Shown here piece after piece: positions 1 through 5,115 of a stretch of 6,395 nt of DNA (positions are counted from its first letter, which is position 1; the number at the start of each line of letters is the position of its first letter). This DNA is from CAMAXB01 sp041746615. Lineage in GTDB: Bacteria; Verrucomicrobiota; Verrucomicrobiia; Opitutales; Opitutaceae. The stretch is from assembly GCA_041746615.1 (NCBI GenBank), contig JBGTGS010000223.1:1-6395 (forward strand), given 5' to 3'. A program made the position numbers and the translations under genes. Under the pieces are notes generated by a model. That model made no database searches. It saw only the letters and a program-made list of their open reading frames with translations, and was not told the origin of the DNA.

Positions 1-1315
1 CCGCAGCTTCGAGGCGCTCGCCGAATTCCCGCGGGGTGATCGCCCCGGTCATGAGCTGGTAACGCGCATCTGTCATGGCTTGGCGGATACCGGGCGGCTG
101 CAGCATGTCCTGAGGCATGTTGAAGGCCTCGGTGGCGGTGGCGATGAGCGCGGCCGTCGTGCGACTGGCTTCGGAATAAGCCTCCAGCGGCACCCCACGG
201 ACCGCCACCGGCGAGTCGAGCCGGCGGACGAACGCCTCGGCGCGCGCCCGCGAGGTCAGGAAGCGAAGGAAATCGACGGTGAGCCGGACGCGTTCTTCAT
301 CGCCGGTGTCGAACAGGAAGAAGCTGTCGCTCCCGGTCTGAATGGTGGAGGGAGGGGCAATCCCATCCGGAAACACGGGGAAATTCATCGTGCCGAGTTC
401 AAATCCCGGAGGCAGCCGGGTCTTCATCTCATTGATGAACCATGAACCGGAGACGGTCATGGCGGCACGGCCCTCGATGAAGGCCAGCTGGGCCCCGGTG
501 TGGGTGGCCCCCTCCCAGCCGCGGATGGTGTGATCCTGCGTGATCCGTTGCAGCAGCTCTGCGGCCCGTTGGTGTCGGGGATCGGTGCGGGCCCCGGGCA
601 CGAGGTCGCTCAAGGCGCGCCAGCCCTCCGCTCCGGCAAGGTTGTAGTAGGCGGCACGAAAGAAGGCCTCGGGATAAAGTCCGCGGGTCCCGGCCAGAGC
701 CAGAGGTGCGAGCCCCGCGGCGTGGATCTGTTCACACAACGCAAAAAACTCGTCCCACGTACGCGGCTCCGTCCACCCGTGTTGCCGAAACAGGGCACGG
801 TCATAAAAAATCTTCCAGCACGCGTAACTGAAGGGCAGGCCGTAAATGCCGCCATCGAGACTCCAGGCATCGAGCGCACCGGGCACGAAGGTGTCGCCCC
901 AGCGGGCGTCGCCCTCCCAGTTGGGCCCGTTGAGATAGGAGGTCAGGTCGAGCACGCGGCCGGCGCGGATGAGTGCGGGCCAGAGCAACTGACCGGTCTG
1001 GGTTGCGTCGGGAAGATTTCCATCGATGACGCGGACGCGAACCTTGTCGGCGATGCGGGGATCACCATAGAGACGGACCGCCACCCCCGGCCGTTCCTGT
1101 TCAAAGAGGCGGGCGGTCTCCTCATAGAATTCCGTGCCGTACCCACCGGCGAAGACCGGGATGTCGAGGACCAGCGACGCAGCGGTTTCAGCAGCCCGCA
1201 AGGGGGAGGCCGCCCATCCGCCGACCAGCCCGACAAAGATGAACCAAGCCCTTATGCCCGGGAGACGGGCCCATGGTTTTGTTTCGCGGATCCGGCCGGA
1301 TAAAAAAGGGGTCAT
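1..1315 (-). CDS. Carbohydrate ABC transporter substrate-binding protein (family 1, CUT1-like), C-terminus cut by window edge
   Basis: Reading the reverse strand from ATG 1315 gives 438 uninterrupted codons running off the left edge. The product is probably the periplasmic receptor that captures a sugar or oligosaccharide and delivers it to an inner-membrane ABC permease. Residues 1-41 form a long signal peptide: a basic n-region (GRIRETKPWARLPGIR), a hydrophobic core (AWFIFVGLVGGWAA) and a cleavage site near SPLRAAET. Family hallmarks are FYEETARLFEQERPGV (63-78), the hinge segment GGIYGLPFSYACWKIFYDRA (155-174), TWDEF (186-190), and FIEGRAAMTVSGSW (279-292), which matches the F..G.AAM...G.W pattern of bacterial family 1 solute-binding proteins. 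An in-frame TGA (1327-1325) leaves only three codons before ATG 1315, and no other start precedes the signal core. There is no clear Shine-Dalgarno sequence. The family is usually about 420-450 residues, so little is missing. No permease or ATPase gene is visible and the substrate cannot be inferred. Confidence 0.9.
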   Translation of the reverse strand, partial: MTPFLSGRIRETKPWARLPGIRAWFIFVGLVGGWAASPLRAAETAASLVLDIPVFAGGYGTEFYEETARLFEQERPGVAVRLYGDPRIADKVRVRVIDGNLPDATQTGQLLWPALIRAGRVLDLTSYLNGPNWEGDARWGDTFVPGALDAWSLDGGIYGLPFSYACWKIFYDRALFRQHGWTEPRTWDEFFALCEQIHAAGLAPLALAGTRGLYPEAFFRAAYYNLAGAEGWRALSDLVPGARTDPRHQRAAELLQRITQDHTIRGWEGATHTGAQLAFIEGRAAMTVSGSWFINEMKTRLPPGFELGTMNFPVFPDGIAPPSTIQTGSDSFFLFDTGDEERVRLTVDFLRFLTSRARAEAFVRRLDSPVAVRGVPLEAYSEASRTTAALIATATEAFNMPQDMLQPPGIRQAMTDARYQLMTGAITPREFGERLEAA

Positions 1316-1452
1316 GCGCGGTGATCAGCCGGACCGGGGGCGCGACCCCGACCTGATCCGGCGTTGGACATGAAGATGGCGACGCTCCGGCCGCACCTGC
1401 AAGCAGGCATCGCGCGGTGCCGCATTTTTGGCCGCCCGGGAGGCCCGGCTGA

Positions 1453-1471
1453 GGTCATTCACGAAATGACC
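1453..1471. promoter_or_regulatory. Inverted repeat GGTCATT-N5-AATGACC, possible operator
   Basis: The arms are perfect 7-bp complements around a 5-nt centre (CACGA). The length and symmetry fit a dimeric repressor site, and it lies about 140 bp upstream of the solute-binding protein start, a gene class often controlled by local regulators. It could equally be the first hairpin of the composite repeat that continues to 1602. The symmetry is seen directly; the operator role is a guess. Confidence 0.3.
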
Positions 1472-1489
1472 ACAGAGTGGCGCAGCCAC

Positions 1490-1509
1490 CAGGAGGGAGC
1501 GCCCTCCTG
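1490..1509. repeat. GC-rich hairpin CAGGAGGG-AGCG-CCCTCCTG
   Basis: A perfect 8-bp inverted repeat with a 4-nt loop, directly following a 5-bp one (GTGGC-GCA-GCCAC, 1477-1489). No T-tract follows on either strand, so it is not a standard intrinsic terminator. It may be a module of the same palindromic repeat as the 1545-1602 element, or it may help terminate or stabilise the 3' end of the EF-hand transcript. Confidence 0.6.
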
Positions 1510-1544
1510 TCTAAAATACTTAAAGCTGAACTGGCCGGATACTG

Positions 1545-1602
1545 GGGTAGGGCCGCATTGTCCCCAATGCGGCGCGGCTCTCTCGGAGAGAGCGCCCTAC
1601 CC
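1545..1602. repeat. Three-branched palindromic element (outer stem plus two hairpins)
   Basis: An outer 9-bp perfect stem, GGGTAGGGC (1545-1553) with GCCCTACCC (1594-1602), encloses two adjacent perfect hairpins. They are CGCATTG/CAATGCG with loop TCCC (1554-1571) and GCTCTCT/AGAGAGC with loop CGG (1577-1593). Only 1572-1576 is unpaired, so as single-stranded DNA or RNA it folds into a compact three-way junction. It starts 42 nt beyond the EF-hand stop codon on that gene's strand. This design resembles dispersed REP- or BIME-like elements, which are copied by REP-associated tyrosine transposases. Only one copy is visible, so the dispersed-repeat reading is inference. It could also serve as a transcript-end structure. 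Confidence 0.65.
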
Positions 1603-1643
1603 TTCACGCCCAGCCTAACGGCTACGGTGATGCTCGGGAGTTG

Positions 1644-2375
1644 TTACTCCGCGCGGGCCGACGGAGGGGCGGGAGGTCCGCCGCGGCGGGCACCGAGCTC
1701 CTGTTGGGCGGCGGCCCATTCGGCGTCGTCGAGCTTGCCGTCACCATTGCGATCAAAGCGGTTCAGAATTCGTGGATTGCCTTCGGCCCGGGCGCGGAGC
1801 GCGTCTGCTCCACTTGGGCGGCCCGGGGCACCTGGTCCAACTTTGCCCTGTGGACCCGGACGGGATGCACCCGCCTCGGGATTGCCCGGCCGTTGCGCGC
1901 CCTTGGCTTGGGGACCCTTGGCCTGCGGGCCGCCGGCCTGAGACAGGCGGTTGTTGAACTGGGCGCGGGCTTCGGCCCACTCGGAGTCACTCAACTTGCC
2001 ATCACCGTCGGTATCGAAGCGACGAAGGGTGCCGGGGGTTTGCTCCATGCGGGACCGCATGGCCACTTCCATTTCCGCTCGCTCGCTCTCGTCGAGGTGG
2101 CCATCGCCATTGCGGTCGAACTCGGCCAGACGCTGCTGGATGACACCTGGGCCAGCCCCGGGGTTCTGAGCCATGCGATTGCCCGGACCCGGCCGGGCTT
2201 CGCGGGCCATGGTCTCCTTTGCCACGATTTTTTCGGCTTCGTCGAGCTTGCCGTCGCCGTTGCGGTCGAAGCGCTTGATAATTTCGGCAGTGGGATCGGT
2301 CTGCGCCGGGAGACCGGCAGGACCGAGAATAAGCGTTGCTGCTACGAGGGTGAGGGTTAAGACTGATGTTTTCAT
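1644..2375 (-). CDS. Secreted four-EF-hand calcium-binding protein
   Basis: The 243-residue product starts with a signal peptide (MKTSVLTLTLVAATLILGPA, then GLPAQ), with likely cleavage after A24, so it should be exported. It has four canonical 12-residue EF-hand loops: DRNGDGKLDEAE (37-48), DRNGDGHLDESE (87-98), DTDGDGKLSDSE (121-132) and DRNGDGKLDDAE (208-219). Each keeps the calcium ligands at positions 1, 3, 5 and 12. Loops three and four are separated by a low-complexity Gly/Pro/Ala/Gln linker (about 146-195) containing GPQAK repeats. Such small secreted EF-hand proteins are common in Planctomycetes and Verrucomicrobia, mostly with unknown roles; calcium binding is a safe inference, the purpose is not. 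The same frame is open far upstream, to 3668, opposite pssA, but the signal peptide fixes the start at ATG 2375. No Shine-Dalgarno sequence is evident. Confidence 0.88.
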   Translation of the reverse strand: MKTSVLTLTLVAATLILGPAGLPAQTDPTAEIIKRFDRNGDGKLDEAEKIVAKETMAREARPGPGNRMAQNPGAGPGVIQQRLAEFDRNGDGHLDESERAEMEVAMRSRMEQTPGTLRRFDTDGDGKLSDSEWAEARAQFNNRLSQAGGPQAKGPQAKGAQRPGNPEAGASRPGPQGKVGPGAPGRPSGADALRARAEGNPRILNRFDRNGDGKLDDAEWAAAQQELGARRGGPPAPPSARAE

Positions 2376-2462
2376 GTGTTTACCCGTTAAACGCCTCACC
2401 CGGCCCAAGGGTTTCGTCAAAATCCTAGGGTGAGTCCCGCCGCCGGCCGCTGATCTCAACCC
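2376..2462. promoter_or_regulatory. Divergent intergenic region with inverted repeat GTTTA-N5-TAAAC
   Basis: These 87 bp must drive both the EF-hand gene (leftwards) and the RelE-like/pssA unit (rightwards). A perfect 5-bp inverted repeat, GTTTA-CCCGT-TAAAC, lies at 2378-2392, ending 2 bp upstream of the EF-hand ATG, where it would overlap the ribosome-binding region. I found no convincing -35/-10 pair for either direction. TTTGAC on the minus strand (2421-2416) could be a -35 element but lacks a well-spaced -10. Confidence 0.35.
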
Positions 2463-2819
2463 ATGTACCAGGTAAATTTCTCCGAGCAAGCGATCGGCGA
2501 GCTCAACAAGCTCGACAAGTTCGCCCAATTGTCCGCCATCGAGCCCATCAGCGGGCTCAAACCCGGCGACCTGGAGCACCCCCGCGAGCCCCTGGGGCGC
2601 TTTAACCGGAGCGGGCACACCCTTTATCGTCTGCGCAGTGGCGACCACCGGTTCTATTTCGAAGTGCGCGAGCAACAAACGCTGCATATCCTCTACATCC
2701 TCCACCATCATTCTCTCGAGGATTTCCTTCTCCGCAACAAACTCCCGGTCTCCGAAGAGCAACTCGTGGAGCAGCATTCGAAATTCTGGAAGTATCTGGA
2801 AACCTTGACACGCAAGTAA
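2463..2819 (+). CDS. RelE/ParE-fold toxin-like protein, no antitoxin visible
   Basis: This 118-residue protein has the layout of the RelE/ParE superfamily: a first strand (YQVNFSEQA, 2-10), a helical hairpin (11-32), then the antiparallel sheet with LGRFNRSGHTLYRLRSGDHR (44-63), FYFEVREQQTLHILYILHHH (64-83) and a helical tail to residue 118. The family pattern 'Y R [LI] R x G D x R ... Y ... V ... I L x I x H' is clear at 55-83. RelE members cleave ribosome-bound mRNA and ParE members poison gyrase; I cannot assign either. Arginines 56, 58 and 63 and the terminal HHH are possible active-site residues. No antitoxin gene fits upstream (87-bp divergent gap) or downstream, where pssA starts 24 nt after the stop. 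The tail beyond the fold (about 90-118) is longer than in minimal toxins. It could be a domesticated RNA- or protein-binding member rather than a toxin. No Shine-Dalgarno sequence precedes ATG 2463. Confidence 0.7.
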   Translation: MYQVNFSEQAIGELNKLDKFAQLSAIEPISGLKPGDLEHPREPLGRFNRSGHTLYRLRSGDHRFYFEVREQQTLHILYILHHHSLEDFLLRNKLPVSEEQLVEQHSKFWKYLETLTRK

Positions 2820-2843
2820 GCCCGTTCCCGGTCCAGTACCATC

Positions 2844-3701
2844 ATGTCCGCCACCGAACCCACCGAAGAGGAACGCGAGAATCCTTACACGGTCGCCAAT
2901 GCGAGCCGCATCTACTTCCTGCCGAATTTGATGACGGCAGGGAATCTCTTCTGTGGGTTTGTCGCGGTCATCAAGTGCATCCAGGCGCATTACAGCATGC
3001 GGGATTTCGATGTCATCACGCCCGAAGCCACCCTTCTCTTCCGCGAGGCCGTCTGGTACATTTTCGGTGCGATGGCCTTTGACATGCTCGACGGCCGCCT
3101 CGCGCGCATGGGGGGTCGGGAGTCGCTCTTCGGGGCGGAGTTCGATTCGCTGGCCGACGTGGTTTCCTTTGGTCTCGCCCCGGCCCTGATGGTTTTCTTT
3201 CTGATTCTTTCGCCCACCCAGGGGTATCCCATGTTCCAGAACATCGGATGGCTGCTCGGCTTTGTTTACCTGCTTTGCGCGGCGATCCGGCTGGCCCGGT
3301 TCAATGTCATCACCAATCCCCTCCTCCACCGTCACAACAAGGAGAGCTCCAAGGATTTCATCGGGTTGCCGGTTCCCGCCGCCGCCGGCACCATCGCCGC
3401 CCTCGTGCTGTTTCTCCTCAACATGGCGGCCCATGACCGGTCCCTCCAACGCTGGGCGCTGATCCTGCCCATCCTCCTCTTCCTGATCGCCATATTGATG
3501 ATAAGCACCATCCGCTTTCCCAGCGGCAAGCAGATCGATCTTCAGACCAAGACCAAGCTGACCTCGTTCGTTCTTTTCGGCGTGGTGACAGCAGCCGTCA
3601 TCGCCTTCAAGGAGTACGGGATGATCATCGCCTGCCTCAGTTACATCCTTTACGGCGTCATCCGCCATCTGCGGCGGCGGCGGCGGCCAGCAACCCTGTG
3701 A
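2844..3701 (+). CDS. pssA: CDP-diacylglycerol-serine O-phosphatidyltransferase
   Basis: An integral membrane enzyme that joins CDP-diacylglycerol to L-serine, making phosphatidylserine and CMP. This is the committed step to phosphatidylethanolamine in the inner membrane. The CDP-alcohol phosphatidyltransferase signature D-x2-D-G-x2-A-R-x8-G-x3-D-x3-D is complete: D80, D83, G84, A87, R88, G97, D101 and D105. The type II PssA hallmark FIGLPVPAAAG is at 172-182. Hydrophobic segments lie near 25-45, 68-80, 107-123, 135-152, 176-194, 203-220 and 240-270. The N-terminus (1-22) is acidic and hydrophilic. The C-terminus is basic, with five consecutive arginines (277-281) encoded by five CGG codons (3672-3686). 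The length (285) is normal for the type II family. The gene lies 24 nt downstream of the RelE-like gene, probably in one operon. No Shine-Dalgarno sequence is apparent. No psd gene is visible. Confidence 0.93.
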   Translation: MSATEPTEEERENPYTVANASRIYFLPNLMTAGNLFCGFVAVIKCIQAHYSMRDFDVITPEATLLFREAVWYIFGAMAFDMLDGRLARMGGRESLFGAEFDSLADVVSFGLAPALMVFFLILSPTQGYPMFQNIGWLLGFVYLLCAAIRLARFNVITNPLLHRHNKESSKDFIGLPVPAAAGTIAALVLFLLNMAAHDRSLQRWALILPILLFLIAILMISTIRFPSGKQIDLQTKTKLTSFVLFGVVTAAVIAFKEYGMIIACLSYILYGVIRHLRRRRRPATL

Positions 3702-3742
3702 ACAACCTGCGTGCGCCTTGCCAGCAACAATCCATTGCGCAC

Positions 3743-3754
3743 AACCCCGGGGTT
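3743..3754. repeat. Perfect 12-bp palindrome AACCCCGGGGTT
   Basis: A spacer-less palindrome 41 bp after the pssA stop. Just upstream, GTGCGC (3711-3716) and GCGCAC (3737-3742) can pair around a 20-nt loop. No T-tract follows, so it is not a clear intrinsic terminator. It may be a protein-binding site or chance in GC-rich DNA. Confidence 0.35.
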
Positions 3755-3812
3755 ATTGCCCTCAAACCGGAAGTTCTTCACATCCTTCTTCGGCTCCTGC
3801 CCCCATGGGTGG

Positions 3813-3836
3813 AACAACCCAGTTGTTGGTCTTTTT
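3813..3836 (+). terminator. Weak possible terminator after pssA
   Basis: A perfect 6-bp inverted repeat AACAAC-CCA-GTTGTT (3813-3827) is followed by GGTC and five T residues (3832-3836). The stem is AT-rich and short and the T-tract starts 4 nt after it, so termination would be inefficient. It lies about 110 nt downstream of pssA and just before the presumed dnaN promoter, which is where a terminator would be expected. Confidence 0.3.
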
Positions 3837-3862
3837 CCCAGACATAATAATACGGATATAAT
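3834..3862 (+). promoter_or_regulatory. Candidate dnaN promoter (perfect TATAAT -10)
   Basis: A perfect TATAAT hexamer occurs at 3857-3862 in a distinctly AT-rich patch (3841-3900) that contrasts with the surrounding GC-rich DNA. The best -35 at 17-bp spacing is TTTCCC (3834-3839), a poor match to TTGACA. Transcription starting about 7 nt downstream would give a leader of roughly 65 nt before the dnaN ATG at 3935, including the hairpin at 3905-3925. Sigma-70-type control by position and sequence is an inference. Confidence 0.5.
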
Positions 3863-3904
3863 TCCTTATTGAATAGAGTATCTTTTAGCCTTTGTTAACT
3901 TCCA

Positions 3905-3925
3905 CTCCCGCAGAGCCCGCGGGAG
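3905..3925 (+). promoter_or_regulatory. Leader hairpin that sequesters the dnaN Shine-Dalgarno-like GGGAG
   Basis: CTCCCGC (3905-3911) and GCGGGAG (3919-3925) form a perfect 7-bp stem with a 7-nt loop (AGAGCCC). The 3' arm contains GGGAG (3921-3925), the only Shine-Dalgarno-like sequence before dnaN, spaced 9 nt from ATG 3935. When folded, the hairpin would hide it from the ribosome, giving a possible translational control point. No T-tract follows, so it is not an intrinsic terminator. The pairing is seen directly; control of translation is inferred. Confidence 0.5.
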
Positions 3926-3934
3926 CCCCCGTCC

Positions 3935-5059
3935 ATGAAATTCAAAATCAACCGCGATCACTTCAGCAACGGCCTTGCCCAGGTCCTTAACGTCGTGGGC
4001 TCCAAGGCCACCATGCCGATCCTGAGCAATGTGCTGATCGAGGCCGACAAGGACCACATCACCCTCACGACGACCAACCTTGATCTGGGCATCCGCTGCA
4101 AGATCAAGGCCGAGGTGAAGGAGAGCGGTGCGGTCACCCTGCCGGTTAAACGCCTGGCCACCATCGTGCGGGAACTGCCCAACATTGACGTCGCCTTCGA
4201 CGCCTCGCCCAACCATCAGGTCAAGCTCGCCTCGGGTGGATCGAATTTTCGCATCATGGGCATCGGCAAGGAGGAATTCCCTCCTCTCCCCGAGTTCGGC
4301 GACGAAAAGTCGTACACGCTCGAGCAGGCCGAGCTCACCAAGATGCTTCGGAGTGTCGCCTACGCGCAGTCGACCGACGAAACGAGGTACATCCTCAACG
4401 GCGTCTATTTCAACTTCAACGACGGCAAGCTCTCGCTGGTGGCCACCGACGGCCGCCGCCTCGCCCTCATGGCCAGGGAGCTGGAGGTGCCGGCGGAGAG
4501 CGCCGGGGCCATCATCCTGCCGGCCAAGACCGTGGCCGAGCTTCTCCGCATGCTCGACAAGGGCGAAAAGCTAAAAATCTCCTTCAACGACCGCCGCGCC
4601 GCCTTCCAGATCAACACGGACAAGGACTCCAGCGGCCTCATCGATTCGATCTACCTGTATTCCAAGGTCGTCGAGGGCAACTACCCGAACTATCAGCAGG
4701 TCATCCCGAAGGAGACCCACCAGCGCATCAAGCTGGAGCGTGAGCTTCTCCTGCAATGCATTCATCGCGCCGCCTTGGTCTGCAACGAGAAATCCAACTC
4801 GGTAAAGCTCAAGCTGAGCTCAAACCTGCTCGAAATCACCGCCCAGAGTCCCGATTTCGGCGAGGCCCACGAATCCATGGCCATCGGCTACAGCGGCCCT
4901 GATCTGCAGGTCGCGTTCAATCCGGCCTTTGTGATGGACCCCCTCAAGGCCCTCGAAAAGGACGAGGTCTTCTTTGAGCTGAAGGATGAAGTCAGCCCGG
5001 GTGTTTTCAAAACGCTCGAAAACTTCATCTGCGTCATCATGCCCGTCCGGCTGAGCTGA
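3935..5059 (+). CDS. dnaN: DNA polymerase III beta subunit (sliding clamp)
   Basis: This is the cytoplasmic ring-shaped dimer that encircles DNA and tethers DNA polymerase III and other clamp-binding proteins during replication and repair. All three clamp domains are present: N-terminal about 1-122 (MKFKINRDHF start, MPILSNVLIEA at 27-37), central about 128-254 (RYILNGV 151-157, ATDGRRLA 170-177) and C-terminal about 256-374. The linker between the second and third domains has EGNYPNYQQVIP (247-258), and the protein ends in VIMPVRLS, the conserved tail that contributes to the clamp-binding pocket. Length (374) matches the usual 365-380. The start ATG 3935 gives the canonical N-terminus and has GGGAG 9 nt upstream. 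dnaA is not adjacent here, unlike in many bacteria; the neighbour upstream is pssA. The gene appears to be a single-gene unit bounded by its own promoter and terminator. Confidence 0.97.
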   Translation: MKFKINRDHFSNGLAQVLNVVGSKATMPILSNVLIEADKDHITLTTTNLDLGIRCKIKAEVKESGAVTLPVKRLATIVRELPNIDVAFDASPNHQVKLASGGSNFRIMGIGKEEFPPLPEFGDEKSYTLEQAELTKMLRSVAYAQSTDETRYILNGVYFNFNDGKLSLVATDGRRLALMARELEVPAESAGAIILPAKTVAELLRMLDKGEKLKISFNDRRAAFQINTDKDSSGLIDSIYLYSKVVEGNYPNYQQVIPKETHQRIKLERELLLQCIHRAALVCNEKSNSVKLKLSSNLLEITAQSPDFGEAHESMAIGYSGPDLQVAFNPAFVMDPLKALEKDEVFFELKDEVSPGVFKTLENFICVIMPVRLS

Positions 5060-5082
5060 TCCCCGGCCGCGTTTCCCTACCC

Positions 5083-5108
5083 GGCCGGGCCCCAGGCCCG
5101 GCCTTTTT
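5083..5108 (+). terminator. Strong intrinsic terminator of dnaN
   Basis: A perfect 9-bp GC stem, GGCCGGGCC (5083-5091) with GGCCCGGCC (5095-5103), has a 3-nt loop CCA and is followed at once by five T residues (5104-5108). It lies 24 nt after the dnaN stop and ends 7 nt before the next start codon. An alternative pairing of CCCGGCC (5062-5068) with GGCCGGG (5083-5089) would exclude the terminator stem. Confidence 0.85.
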
Positions 5109-5115
5109 CACGTCC

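Larger units (their letters stand above)
1316..1643. other. Gene-free spacer rich in inverted repeats
   Basis: This 328-nt stretch separates the solute-binding protein gene from the EF-hand gene, both on the minus strand. I see no credible coding sequence. It holds a series of perfect inverted repeats: CCTG/CAGG (1396-1407), CCGGG/CCCGG (1436-1448), GGTCATT/AATGACC (1453-1471), GTGGC/GCCAC (1477-1489), CAGGAGGG/CCCTCCTG (1490-1509) and the branched element at 1545-1602. It must also contain the 3' end of the EF-hand transcript and the promoter of the solute-binding protein gene, but I could not place a convincing -35/-10 pair. Confidence 0.7.

Noticed and set aside
500..1303. A 267-codon plus-strand open frame
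   Set aside because: It is antisense to the solute-binding protein gene, whose family motifs are unmistakable; the plus-strand product has no domain features.
1406..1429. Plus-strand hairpin GGCATC-GCGC-GGTGCC followed by GCA and five T residues
   Set aside because: It looks like a terminator but needs a G-T pair, and no plus-strand gene lies upstream for it to serve.
1364..1618. A small plus-strand open frame with a zinc-ribbon-like CPQCG
   Set aside because: The apparent motif is created by translating the branched palindrome at 1545-1602, and there is only one cysteine pair.
2376..3668. A minus-strand open frame continuing upstream of the EF-hand gene, giving a 674-residue protein in all
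   Set aside because: It runs opposite the RelE-like gene and pssA, reads as low-complexity charged sequence with no domain, and the signal peptide at ATG 2375 marks the true start of the EF-hand gene.
3702..3934. Possible oriC or iteron region before dnaN, with several CAACC motifs and a GCCAGCAAC direct repeat (3686-3694, 3720-3728)
   Set aside because: No DnaA-box matches, and the spacing of the short motifs is irregular.
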